From positions 33,458,637-33,522,636 of the forward strand of contig JAJLRJ010000009.1 in NCBI GenBank assembly GCA_024195265.1: a DNA stretch of 64,000 nt, given 5' to 3'. Below, in pieces: positions 1 through 10,239 of this stretch. The stretch's first letter is position 1, and each line of letters begins with the position of its first letter. The notes below the pieces were generated by a model. The model worked only from the letters and a program-made list of their open reading frames with translations. It searched no databases and was not told the DNA's origin. The stretch is from Dendrophyllia cribrosa. Taxonomy: Eukaryota; Cnidaria; Anthozoa; Scleractinia; Dendrophylliidae. Made by a program: the position numbers and the translations under genes.

Positions 1-156
1 GCTCACTTTCAAGCAAATACGGTGAACATACACAAGCGAACCCTGTTCATATTAGCTGCTGCTACTGTTTCCATCTGCTTAATAGCCATTGTTGCTATGG
101 CAATAGCTGCAACAACGATGTCAAAGATGATGTCTCACAACTACTTCAAAACATAG
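1..156 (+). CDS. 3' end of a membrane protein gene (partial)
   Basis: Frame 1 is open from the window edge to a TAG at 154-156 (51 codons). The peptide has a basic stretch (HKR) followed by about 22 hydrophobic residues (TLFILAAATVSICLIAIV and on) and a short polar tail ending SHNYFKT. This looks like a C-terminal single-pass membrane anchor with a short tail. The start and any upstream exons lie outside the window, and no 3' splice site is visible inside the segment. I do not recognise the family. A chance open frame of this length is possible, but the hydrophobic block and balanced codons favour real coding. It is on the opposite strand to the PLAC8 array. Confidence 0.4.
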   Translation, partial: AHFQANTVNIHKRTLFILAAATVSICLIAIVAMAIAATTMSKMMSHNYFKT

Positions 157-652
157 TTCGAGGTAAGCTAATTATCGATCCCTAACCACTAGACTTTTGA
201 AAGGATCGGACAGGGAGAGGGGGATGGGGTTAGCTGTATTTGTTGCAGGAATTTTTTTTGCTAAAAACAAAGACTAATGTCGGGCTTTCGCATTTAAAGG
301 ATTTTTTTTCTAAGAGAGTTGGCTTGAATTTTTTTTCTAAAAAATCTCAGAAATTCAGTTCAGAACCTCAGAAATTCAATGGTTTGCCCCTAATAACTTC
401 ATAAATGAGTAATAACTTACAAGAAAGAAATTCTGTATCGTGGACTGAGTGGCGCTTGAGCGAGGTGGTTGCTCAGGGAGACTGGAATTGAACAATTTAA
501 GCCGCAACGTCAATAGATCAATTCTCCTTACTGGTCTTCACGCATTTGTTAGTAGGGAAGACGTTGTTAAAAGGATTGAAATATTAAGACACTTCATGTT
601 TGGTGTTCATTTCCTTAATTCTCATGACCTCATCTATTTTATTTTCTACTTG
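157..652. other. Intergenic stretch without recognisable gene
   Basis: This contains T-rich sequence and a short open frame at 449-664 with no family character. Presumably it is the 3' flank of the upstream gene and the boundary of the following inverted-repeat element. Confidence 0.4.
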
Positions 653-990
653 AAGTGTATATGACAGATTTTTTTATTTGCTTGATGGAATCTACATGGT
701 GCTCTTATAAGAAAATCGAAAAGAGTTGTTTCGATATCGATTTTCTTTTCCGTGTTTTAGCCGTCTAAAAACATTAATTTTCACTTCCGGTGGGTTACAA
801 AACCGCGCAAGAAGAAAGACTGGAAATAGTCCGCTGTGACGTCAATACAAGAATGCCCAACATGATCTCCTCTCTGAATTAACGATTATCGTTAATTCTT
901 AAATTGCTCCGAATTAATGATTATAGTTAATTCCGAACACTGTTCCCAGGACATTTCAGAAAAGAAGAAATAAAAAAAAACCATGTTATT

Positions 991-1060
991 TGGACTACGG
1001 GATTCGAACCCGGAACTACCGCTACTAGGAACGTCTTCTTACCACTAGACTACCGAACAA
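991..1060 (-). ncRNA. tRNA-like sequence (pol III A and B boxes)
   Basis: On the minus strand an A-box-like TAGTCTAGTGGTAAG is followed about 30 bp later by a perfect B box GGTTCGAATCC. The T arm pairs CGGG with CCCG around a 7-base loop. The 5' acceptor (TGTTCGG) does not pair with the 3' end (AGTCCAA), and the anticodon stem is poor. It is therefore a tRNA-derived sequence rather than a working tRNA gene. It lies inside the fold-back element and recurs at 57127-57197. Confidence 0.45.
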
Positions 1061-1306
1061 CAAGGCGATGGGAAATTATATCTGCAAGATATTTATTTGA
1101 GTCTTACATAGAATATCATTGATCTACAGTGATTAGGCCTAAGCGCTGATTTCAAATGGTTAGCTTTTTGCTGAGGTTTGGTGATCAAGCTTTTTCATTT
1201 ACTTTCTAAAATTATTTTCAAGCGAGTGATTTTATAGGCTTACTAAAGGGTGTAGAATAAGCACATGAATTTTATTATGTTAAAAAATTGAGGTTTGCTC
1301 AACCAG

Positions 1307-1388
1307 CAGCGTGGTGGTCCAGTGGTTAGACGAGAGGATAAGTCAGCGAAGGGTCGTAGGGTCGTAGGTTCGAGTCCTGTCCGAACAC
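1307..1388 (+). ncRNA. tRNA-like sequence, opposite orientation
   Basis: The A box TGGTCCAGTGGTTAGA and B box GGTTCGAGTCC are intact. The 3' acceptor-like CCGAACA does not pair with its own 5' end. It is the exact complement of the 5' TGTTCGG of the neighbouring minus-strand tRNA-like sequence. It recurs inverted at 56797-56881. Confidence 0.45.
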
Positions 1389-1967
1389 TAAGGATTGTTC
1401 TTTTTCAACAAAAATGCTGATTTCCCAGAATTCCTTTCAGACTGTCAGTGTTCGGAATTAACTATAATCGTTAATTCGGAGCAATTTAAGAATTAACGAT
1501 AATCGTTAATTCAGAGAGGAGGACGGGTTGGAATGCCGGTGCGAGGTTTTTTCGGTTCCTCACATTTTTTGGTGTGCCCTGAGGAAGAAACACGGTTCTA
1601 TTAAGGTGTGTTGTCTATGGTTGTAGCAACACGCACCAAAAAAGGGAGGAACTGAGAAATCGCGACACTGGCATTTTTGTATTGACGTCACAGCGGACTA
1701 TTTCCAGTCTTTCTTCTTGCGCGGTTTTGTAACACACCGGAAGTGAAATTTCACGTTTTTAGACGGCTAAATCGCGGACAAGAAAAATCGACATAGAAAA
1801 ACTTTTTCCGACATTCTTATCAGAACGCCATGTAGATTCCAACAAGCAAATGAAAAAAATTCTGTCATATACACTTTAAGAGACACTTGGAAACTGATCA
1901 AACTAAAGAATCTCACCACATGATTTTTTTTACAGACGCTCCTACGGGAACTGAATGCCCAGGAAGC

Positions 1968-2140
1968 AAACTTTACATAAATTACATAAATTACTCAAGC
2001 GAGAGTTCAAGGACATTGTTATAGCAACCTCTTTCCCAGGTTTTCTTAGTAAACTTTACATAAATTATATAAATTACATAAATTACTCAAGCGAGAGTTC
2101 AAGGACATTGGTAAAGTAACCTCTTTCCCAGGTTTTCTCA
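1968..2140. repeat. Two-copy tandem repeat, ~80-90 bp unit
   Basis: Two adjacent units share AAACTTTACATAAATTA, ACTCAAGCGAGAGTTCAAGG and CCTCTTTCCCAGGTTTTCT. The second unit has an extra TTATATAAA segment. It is non-coding. Confidence 0.8.
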
Positions 2141-2624
2141 ATTTATTATATATGGACTTGTAGAACACGCAACTTGGCTCTCAAGCTTTCTGGCAGGTTA
2201 TAACAGTCTCAAAACTGGGGCAGTTTTCGGTATAACTCTTTAGAAATTCATGGGGGTGATACACAAACGATTCTTCGAGTAAATTATATATCATATTGAG
2301 TAGCGTGATGACACTGTACGAAGGGCTATACACGTGTGTGTGTGGTGTGTACATTAGATTGTGTAATCCTTTTCCGTATACTTATATTAATTTGAAGTGA
2401 TTTGAAATAGAAATGTAAGAATATAAAAATAAGAATATAAATAAGCTGGCTGTTATTGTACGTAATTTATTATAAGTCCCATTCAACTAATAAAAAAAAT
2501 GTATGCATAAATATCGGAGCAAGTAATCGTATTGTAAGTAAGTCAGCGTATTGTTTGTACTACGAGTAGCTCAGTGTATCATAAAGACTTTTGTTCTGGG
2601 GCCATCGTAGCTTGATAAGAAATA

Positions 2625-3090
2625 GAACACAAGCCGCGGTGATAAACATATTGAACTTATTCATTTTTTATAAAACTTGACGTTTCGTATGCTACTACAT
2701 ACATTTTCAAAAGTGACCGTTACAGTGTTGAAAACTATACTTATATAGTATTGAAAAGGGACTGGGACCGAGATTAAGTACAAAACTTAACAGTTGATAT
2801 ATAAAAAGAAACAGCTAATAAAGCATCAGCTTCTCGCTAATGACGTTTGCATTAAAAGCTGGCTTCAGTTCTTGTATAAACAATGTTTCTTTGATTAATT
2901 AGCTTTCTTTTTATATATCAACTGTTAAGTTTTGTACTTAATCTCGGTCCCAGTCCCTTTTCAATACTATATAAGTATAGTTTTCAACACCGTAACGGTC
3001 ACTTTTGAAAATGTATGTAGTAGCATACGAAACGTCAAGTTTTATAAAAAATGATAAGTTCAATATGTTTATCACCGCGGTTTGTGTTCT
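2625..3090. repeat. Palindrome with ~190-bp arms around a ~85-bp spacer
   Basis: The left arm (2625-2814) and right arm (2899-3090) are almost perfect inverted copies, including GACGTTTCGTATGC, GGGACTGGGACCGAGATTAA and TTAACAGTTGATATAT. The motif of a hairpin followed by GAAACGTC in each arm resembles the terminal repeats seen near the Penelope-like remnants at 14.5 and 57.7 kb. This may be two such ends in head-to-head arrangement. That origin is an inference. Chance open frames across it are not genes. Confidence 0.75.
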
Positions 3091-3565
3091 AGCTCAGTGT
3101 AACCCAAGTAATGTAAAAAACTGTATTGTAAGGTATTGTAAGTACTGTCTTTTTTTGTTTGGCAATAAAAATAAAAAAATTAAAAAAAAGGTTTCCTCCA
3201 TTTCAGTGATGGAAGAAATGGCACGTTTTTGGCGCGCGAAACCATCATTGAATCGGGGGGTGGGAGGTCTCATTTCTCTTTTTACTCCGTCCGAGATTGT
3301 AGAATGCGGCTTTTTGAAGGCCTATTTCTACAAGCCATCGAAAGGCTGCATTTTCGGTTAGAAACTGACCGGTCGCTCTGATCGGCCAGTCCTGACAAAT
3401 GGCAAGCGCCCTTAGTATGGAGACCTTGCAGTAGGCCTTGTTCGATCGTACGTGGCAGCTGGATATGAAGCTTTGTAATTCGGGTTCGTTAAGAACTACT
3501 GATGAGATATTCTAATCAACCACGCAGTATATCTCCAGTCCCTTGTTACGCGACGTCCCAAATAT

Positions 3566-3917
3566 CACAGGCTTACCATCCTCTGTTTGTGTGGTGTGCT
3601 GTGCATTTGTAATGGGCGTATCGATTTATCAAATTAGCCTCACTAAAGGCGAAATTTAAGGCCTTAAAACTGATGAAAATAAAATAAAACCCTCAAAATC
3701 ACTACCATGTTGGTTAACTTTGTTTTTATGTGTTTATTGTCAGTGGTGATTTGTGGCTCGCGAAAGCGGTATTTTCAAAATAACGTATAAATAATATAAA
3801 TAATTTGTCTAATAAAGATTGATTAAGATTGATTGATTGACTCGCTCAAGTTCAACCGTTATTTCAAAAATACCGCCGCCACAGCACACCACACAAACAG
3901 AGGATGGTAAGCCTGTG
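3566..3917. mobile_element. MITE with ~36-bp TIRs
   Basis: The ends are CACAGGCTTACCATCCTCTG (left) and its complement (right, 3882-3917), continuing as TTTGTGTGGTGTGCTGTG. The interior holds a second inverted pair (GCGGTATTTT / AAAATACCGC) and an ATTGATTGATTGA run that may be a LINE tail. Confidence 0.75.
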
Positions 3918-4698
3918 CAAATATGAATGGATATCACATTATAAGATAGTCTTACTCTAAGTTAAGCCTGAGAAATTAATCGCTCCTGTGAAAAAGGAAC
4001 GGAGAGTGAATCCGGCAACCATCTAGCAGTTGATCGTCAAACTAGCACGAGAGAATGCGAGTCAAACCTAGTCAAACTAGTCAAACTTCTTAAACTAGTC
4101 AAACTAGTCAGTCAAACTATCAGGAAAGAATACTGAGAATCGTCGATGCCGGTTCAAATTCTAGCTCGCCTTTCGTTTAAGCCCCAATGACTACTGTGTT
4201 TAAAGAAAAAGTCAGCATGCATTTACAATAAAAAGGGTTTTAATTGAGTTCTCATCATCTGAGTTCGCTGATTACAGCCACCAGGGCAGATGTACATCAA
4301 CTGGTTACAATATTTGAATTGTACAATGAACATAGTTAAGAGATTTTCTCTTGATAGAGTACAGTAATGAAAACTGTACACCATGCAGTTCAGAAACCAA
4401 GGCGAAAATTTAAAAGTTTCAAAAAATGTTTCTGCAGAAAAGGAACTTTTTAATTTTTACGTTGTTACCTCAACAAACCTTACCACACCTTAATAATGTT
4501 TAAAAATATAATTCCCGGAAAATGAAACCTTAAATTGTATGACGAAGTTCACGAATTTCAGGTTTCAAAGCAAAAAAAAAACATTTAACTCTAAAACATC
4601 AAAGAATACCTTGTGGATAAAATTATGAAAAATTGAGTACAATGCCGCATTAGGCTGAAAAAAAAAAATAACTAAGGGCGTTGTTTCTTCAACGCTGT

Positions 4699-6826
4699 TT
4701 ACTTTCCCATGGCCTTGAGTTCGCGATCCATCTGGCACAAAATACAGTTGGTACAGAACAAACCCAAAATGGCGTCATTGCAAAGTGAGCCCTGAAATAT
4801 AAAATTATAGTTTAAGACTTTGTCTCCCAAGAGCGCATAAATTATCAAAAAGTTCCATCTACAAAATATAAGAAGGAAAACAGTTCCACAGGACTTCTTA
4901 CAGTTTCATAAGCCTTCGTAGACAGATCTAAACACCAAAGTTAAAGCCGGGACACTGTCCCCGACTTAAATATCGTGTCTTCATGATTATGGCCAGGAGC
5001 TTGCTTTAAGCTTAATTTATTATCTTGATATTGGGAGAAACCATCGCCAAAAGTGATAGAAGCAAAGAAATATGAACTAAACAGACAAAATAACGGCTAG
5101 AAAAGTCAAAATTTCACAAGAATGGCAAGTTTGATTTCCTGACCGCCTGTCAATAAGGGAAATGGTCAAAACTATTGTACTCGGACAGGACCCACCATTT
5201 TACAAAAAGACTGGTGGTCTCTTTATGTACCCCCTCTCCTCCACCTAAAAAGATGGTGTCTTGTTGGTATAGCCCCCATTGTATCAGGAGTAGAAACTGA
5301 GAAAAATATTCAAATCTTCATGTGCCGTTTTACTAGCAATGCAAGCTTCGTGCACACAGAATATTTAAGTCTCATCTCCAATTTTTAAGCCAAAACATTT
5401 TGTCCATTACACTCATCAGATAGGTGGTATCTTGCATAACCCCCCTACCCCTACACAAGGCGGGTCCTCGTCGAGTATACTTGTTATGACTACTTCCCTA
5501 AATCAAATTTCTTGAACCGAAATCCACTTAAATCCTTGCAATCCTGCACTTTATCTCCATGAACGGCTACTTTTGTTTTGCTCTTTAGAATATTGTTATC
5601 TCAATATCTAGAATCATAAGCGAATCCCACAGAGGAATTTACGTATGTCCAAGATTGCATGCAAGTACTACTGTTAAACAAACACTTCATATTTGACAGT
5701 TATTTTCATATTACAGTGGAATCCCGATTTTTCGAATACTCGATTTTTCGAAACTCCCGATTATTCGAACCAAAACTCGTTTCCCTTGGATTTGATTTCA
5801 GTCAATACCACCTTCGATTTTTCGAACTCCCGAAAATTTCCGTTTCCCTTGGAGGTTTGAAACATCGGGATTCCACTGTACTTCTGATGTGACAGAATTA
5901 TGTGTGTTATGGTAAACTCTATAGGTGAGGAAACTTTATGATGCCTTTCATGGTGTACCGTGGCCCCCTCTGCATGCAAACCTGGACATTACCCCATTTT
6001 CACACGAGTTCAGTTATCACTGGCATTTTCTTAACGAAAGAGACGTTTTGGTAAATGGGCACCAACACGATTACGTTTCAATGGTGATGTTTGCATAATA
6101 ATTTCGACAGTGGAGTAAATTGTTTGCGGAGAACATGTTTGGGGGAATTTCTTTTTGTGGGAACCATTTTTGGCCGATCGTGAAAGAACTGCAAAAATCG
6201 CAAAAATTAGAACCCGCAAAAATTTAGTGCCACATGATAGTCAGTATACTTGTCTCGCAACGCCGCAATGCACGGCTTCATTCGTTTCAAGACAAGTTAA
6301 GATACACATTGACTAGTTAGTGTAATACCGCCTTTACCTGAATATGCTGCTCAGCTCTAAGCTGTGCCCTGAGAGTGAATATAGCGAGGTCAGCACAGCA
6401 ACAACCATAGAGGAATCCTTCACCCATACGGCTGGAGATGTTGCACAACTGAATGCACGGACAGCACCAACCCATGAGACCTTTAAATGAGTAAGTAACA
6501 GAAATTAACAACTTAATATTCTTTATAGACTAATCCGCCTCCCTCGCCCCCTCTCGCCGCCCCCACCCCCACCCCCATTAAGGAAATTAATTAAGGAAAT
6601 TAATTCCAATTTGGTATTTTGCATTTTCTATGAGAACGTTTCTGCAATAAGGTGTATATAAATAATAAATAATAATGTTTACTAAAGCATTATCTTATAA
6701 GAAGGTTAACTTACAGCTGCCAATATCATCAAGGCAGGAGAACACGCCAGAATTCCAGTCCCTTATAACTTGAGATTGTTGGACAACAACAGTTGTTCCT
6801 GGCTGAGCTGTCACCACTTGTGCCAT
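4699..6826 (-). CDS. PLAC8 domain protein, paralogue A
   Basis: A Cys-rich protein of the PLAC8 (cornifelin/onzin/FCR-like) family, 115 residues. Family members are small, usually membrane-associated proteins linked to growth control or cation/metal handling; the role here is unknown. Exons (minus strand): 6715-6826, 6338-6480, 4699-4791, with GT-AG introns, phase 1 then phase 0. Exon 1 starts MAQVVTAQPGTTVVVQQ and ends RDWNSGVFSCLDDIGS. Exon 2 carries CLMGWCCPCIQLC, ISSRMGEGFLYGCCC and LRAEQHIQ. Exon 3 begins GSLCNDA, has CTNCILCQMDREL and ends KAMGK-stop. The order DW..GLFxC - CCPC - CC - CNDxx - CxxC/CQMxREL is the PLAC8 domain pattern. The start is the only ATG giving this conserved N terminus. 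Intron 2 contains two MITEs. It is the most downstream copy of a tandem array with B, C and D. Confidence 0.9.
4944..5610. mobile_element. GGGACAC-type MITE in PLAC8-A intron 2, split by another MITE
   Basis: It starts with GCCGGGACACTGTCC, then CATGATTATGGCCAGGAGC and AAACCATCGCCAAAAGTGATA. The same body lies in PLAC8-B intron 2 (16842-17238) and at 51622-52029. At about 5157-5501 it is interrupted by a second element with inverted ends AGGGAAATGGTCA.../...TGACTACTTCCCT and inner GGACAGGACCC / GGGTCCTCGTCG. The host element resumes at TAAATCAAATTTCTTGAACC. Confidence 0.7.
5714..5878. mobile_element. pogo/Tigger-type MITE, TA target duplication
   Basis: The ends are CAGTGGAATCCCGAT and ATCGGGATTCCACTG with flanking TA on each side (5712-5713, 5879-5880). 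Internal TTCGAA-rich sequence is typical of pogo-group MITEs. A related segment at about 44815-44950 lacks the element and gives the empty site. A second family member is at 59768-59927. Confidence 0.85.
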
Positions 6827-6989
6827 ATCGAAATAGAGTCCTTACCAAAGCTGTTAAAAAAAGAAAAAGAAAGAAAAAACGAAGTCAAGTCACACTACAA
6901 TAACATATTTTCCGTTTTTGAATCTGCGGCTCGTTCACGGCGGGGCACCAGTGTTTTTTCTCTCGGCACGCTTTCGTGAAGTAAAGTCG

Positions 6990-7577
6990 AAGTTGATCGG
7001 CAGCCTTCGGCCCGGCTAAAAGTAGTCTGATTCTTAGACGGTCCGATCGCTCGCTCTCTCACTCCCTAGTCCCTCCTCCCCCCCCATGGGCTATGTTCCG
7101 CCCGAAAGGGGTACCCTTTAAAAGGGTAGAGATTTCACGAGTTAAAATATAGAAAAGGGTTGGGAAAACTTCCATTAAAGTTATATAAAAAGAGCCTTTT
7201 AAAATATCTCAAACAGACGCATGTTATTGTTTGGTTAACATCAATCAGTGGTAACGCATGATGTTTTTCCGTGGATATCGTTCCATAACTTTATTTCAAG
7301 GGTATAGTAAAGAGATGCAGTGTTTCTTATGTAGGTATATGAAAGGGGTACCATTTTCTATGGAAGGTACGTATAGGAAAGGATAACCTTTTCTGTAAAA
7401 AAAAACAGTATATAAAAGGGTAAGGGATTGGGTCTCGGGGCGGAGCGTATACGTACAAAACTTTGTTGAGTACCGGGGAGCCCCTCCTCTCCCTCTGAGA
7501 TGAGGGAGTGAAAACGAGCGACTTCGGACCGTCTAAGCAGTCAGGGTTACCTTCGGTCGGGCCGAAGGCTGCCGATT
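6990..7577. mobile_element. TIR element upstream of PLAC8-A
   Basis: The inverted ends share ATCGGCAGCCTTCGGCCC, then TTAGACGGTCCGA and TCACTCCCT. The centre contains degenerate repeats of an AAAGGGGTACC / AAAAGGGTA motif. It has no coding capacity. It lies only 160 bp upstream of the first coding exon of PLAC8-A and so may sit in its leader or first intron. Confidence 0.7.
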
Positions 7578-7657
7578 AACGAGCGGAAAACGTGACATTA
7601 AAATAAGAGACAAGAGACATAAGAATTGTAACTGATGCTAGATATGAGAATTAGCAT

Positions 7658-7691
<34 letters not shown>

Positions 7692-7887
7692 AACTTCAAA
7701 GAACGATGTCTTTGTTATTCTTTTTGCGTAGTCACGTGATATTGACCCTGCACATGAAAACTAAAGATGGCGTCCGGAGTGACATGACTCTCGAAGCGCG
7801 AGTAATCTTTTGCTTATATTTTGATAAATTGTTGTGCGATCGAGGATAAAATAGCATAAATACGAAAAACAAAAGTTCAGTATCAAA

Positions 7888-9313
7888 ATGCCAGGTGAGA
7901 ACTGTGCAGTGACTGGTTGTGGAACGTGCAGAAGAACGAAAGGTGTAGGAATTTGGAAGCTACCGGCAGCGAAGAACGACGCGTACAAGAAATGGAGAGA
8001 CGATTGGTTGAACGAGATAACGAAAACGAGATAAATAGATCGCGAATTCAGGGAGAGAATCAAGAACGACAATGTGTTTACCTGTGAGAGGCATTTTGAA
8101 GCAGAAGATATCGAGATTTGTAAGTCAAAAACGCTTGTTGTTACCATATAGTTGTTACCATGGCTAGTAGAGTCCCCTCTACTAACTTTGTTGTTTAATA
8201 CCTGTAGTTGTGAATTTTGCAGTCGTTTATTATATAAATATGATCGCGAAACGCACGCGTTATTGAGTTCTACTGAGTTTAGATGTGTGTATTTTCTATC
8301 TTGTAGTCTATGGAGAAAAAATGACAAAGAAAAAACCACGCTTTGGTGCGATCCCGAAGCTAAATCTCCCTAAAAAGAGCCACGAAACTGCCAAGCCAAC
8401 ACCAAGAGCAGAACGTTCTGTTGTGAGTGATTTTAGCGATCCTCCCAGACAATGCTACAAAAACTTTGAAGAAGTGTGCCAGCGGGTGAAGTCATTGAAA
8501 AGTCTGAAGGAATGGCAGTACAAGAAAGTAAATGGCAAGCTGGTATTGAAAAAGATGGTAGACCCATTTCTATTACCAGAGATTGAACTTATTGTGGATG
8601 ACAGCCTTGGATATGCAGTTAAAACATATGGATGCTATCTACCAGAGGACCACGACTTATATTTAAAATACCGGCGGTCAATGCGAAATGTGACTGTATC
8701 AAGTCTTGTGAAGGATATTGACAACTATAAACTGTGCTGTGGTGTAAAGGCCACAGAACTGACTAGTCAACTATACCACCATGTAATTCCTATGGATGTC
8801 GATGCAATGTTTGATGACCGTGAGGAGCAGTTTCCCAGCAAGGACTACTGGAGGGCAAAAGACTGTAATTTGCTTTGCGCAGAAACAGATTGTGTATCAT
8901 GTGCAGATTTTTCAGCTTATTCGAGTGCGAACATCAAAGCAAAGGAAAGGCGACTTGCCACACCGGCTCATGTTAAGGCACCAGTTTCAAATACGGACCC
9001 AAAGAGACTGAAGCTGACCTTGCAAGGGCAAAGATTGAGGTGTGCAGAGCTCGAACGCGAACTGGATGAAATTCGAACAGAAATTGTTAAGTCGAACATT
9101 GTGGTGGACCATGAAATGAGTAATGACTTTACTAGAATTCTTGATGAAAATGATGAAAATGTTACACCGTTTATGAATTTATTCTGGCAACAGCAGAAGA
9201 AGCTCTTCTCAAGTAGCAAGACTGGTGTTCGGTACCACCCGATGATTATACGGTTCTGTTTATCACTAGCAGCCAAGTCACCATCATGCTACGAGGAGTT
9301 ACGGGTTATGTGA
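7888..9313 (+). pseudogene. P-element-type THAP transposase, nonsense codon and C-terminal loss
   Basis: Two exons: 7888-8119 and 8307-9313 (GTAAGT donor, TTGTAG acceptor, phase 1). Exon 1 encodes a THAP zinc-binding domain: [11 protein letters not shown] at the N terminus, [10 protein letters not shown]40, and the distal pair in CERHF followed by EDIEI. Codon 49 is TAA (8032-8034) between KTR and IDREF. The frame reads on smoothly after it, so a single substitution (probably GAA to TAA) truncates the protein inside the THAP domain. Exon 2 (336 codons) contains a coiled-coil-like segment (LKLTLQGQRLRCAELEREL) and GVRYHPMIIRFCLSLAAKSP, which precedes the RNase H catalytic region in this family. 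It stops just after SCYEELRVM, so the catalytic domain is missing. It is non-functional as read. Confidence 0.82.
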
Positions 9314-9499
9314 AACTACTCTAATAATTGTCCTGTTTTGTTTGCTAGACGATAGGAGGACATGGCCATAAACTTGCTTTATAAAAACTGTGCTTTCTGA
9401 GGGAACGTTTTAAAAGTTTTCAATAAATGAGTTGATCAACTACCTCAATACTCAGTAAACATCACCTCCAATTTTAAAAAAGGCCCCCCTTTTTTTAAT

Positions 9500-9525
9500 T
9501 CCCCCCCCCCCCCCCCCCCCCCCCG
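9500..9525. repeat. Poly(C) run
   Basis: An uninterrupted run of about 24 C lies just 3' of the transposase frame. Similar runs occur near 18913 and 25501. These are likely variable in length and prone to sequencing error. Confidence 0.9.
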
Positions 9526-9809
9526 TCAAATGTATGTGCTTGAAAACATAAGTCGTGGATAAATGCAAAGGTAGTGGTGAGCTTATACAGAAACACTAAA
9601 TTTCATATTTGAATCATGCTCAAGGATCCAGCGCTATTTTTCACCAACCACTAAAATATCCCTTTGGGAGTGCTCGCAAATTACACTGGATCCTCGAGCA
9701 TGCATTTGAATGTCCTTGTCATATTTGTTTGAACCAGGTAACAGACTGTACATATATACTTCACTCCTATACCCTTTCTAGTCATATAGTAAATGTATAT
9801 GTTGTGGTC

Positions 9810-9919
9810 CAATTTTATCCTTGGTGCAAATTTTATTTTCCTTTGTTTTTGGCTATGGTAATGTATGATAATGTGTTTTAAACAAAGGAAAATAAAATTT
9901 GCACCAAGGATAAAATTGA
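9810..9919. repeat. Long perfect hairpin inside the P-like element
   Basis: CAATTTTATCCTTGGTGCAA (9810 on) runs on as ATTTTATTTTCCTTTGTTT. Its complement follows at 9880-9919 after a ~30-base loop, so each arm is about 39 bp. The hairpin replaces the expected transposase 3' region and may mark the break where the catalytic part was lost. Confidence 0.85.
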
Positions 9920-10239
9920 ACATATATATTTTTGTTGTTGACAGAAATTGGTCATTTCATATTTATAGCAGTTGATAATATCCATTTCAACATCATGTAC
10001 TGTAGGCAAAGAGGATAACATCAACATTCTTTAATTTTTAATGTGAAACTTCCTTTTCACATGATTGTAGCTGGTTTTAAAATGCTTAGATTAGTATATA
10101 TATAAATGAATGTACATAAAGAGAAAGTAGTTTTTGGAAAGCTTGAAACAGCTGTTAATGTTATATTTACATAATGTCTGGATCCAAGATGTAAAATATT
10201 AATATAATAAACAGCTTGTTATTTTTAATCATGGCATGG

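Larger units (their letters stand above)
868..1522. mobile_element. Fold-back element enclosing two opposed tRNA-like sequences, copy 1
   Basis: TIRs of about 76 bp (left 868-944, right about 1447-1522) contain the internal palindrome TTAACGATTATCGTTAA and a second block ATTATAGTTAATTC. Between them lie two tRNA-like segments in opposite orientation (991-1060 minus, 1307-1388 plus). A second copy, inverted and truncated, occurs at 56655-57260. It is non-coding and probably mobilised in trans. Confidence 0.7.
653..1878. mobile_element. Outer fold-back element with ~205-bp inverted arms
   Basis: The left arm (about 653-856) and right arm (about 1667-1878) are near-identical inverted copies. 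Both begin with AAGTGTATATGACAG and run inward through AACCGCGCAAGAAGAAAGAC and CCGCTGTGACGTCAATACAA. The right side holds an extra hairpin (about 1535-1665) built from GGTTCCTC and a GGTGTG/CACACC-like stem. A second fold-back element (868-1522) sits inside it. No protein is encoded, so this is a non-autonomous element. Confidence 0.7.

Noticed and set aside
991..1060. Functional tRNA gene
   Set aside because: A and B boxes are present, but the acceptor stem does not pair and the anticodon arm is poor; it is repeated inside a mobile element.
3005..3361. 118-codon frame
   Set aside because: The first third is the right arm of a palindrome; the rest has no recognisable domain and no promoter or splice signal.
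5659..5892. 77-codon frame and its antisense partner
   Set aside because: Both lie across a pogo-type MITE with TA duplication, which explains the open frames.
7761..8339. 192-codon minus-strand frame
   Set aside because: It is antisense to the THAP exon and intron of the transposase gene, which has clear motifs and splice sites on the plus strand.
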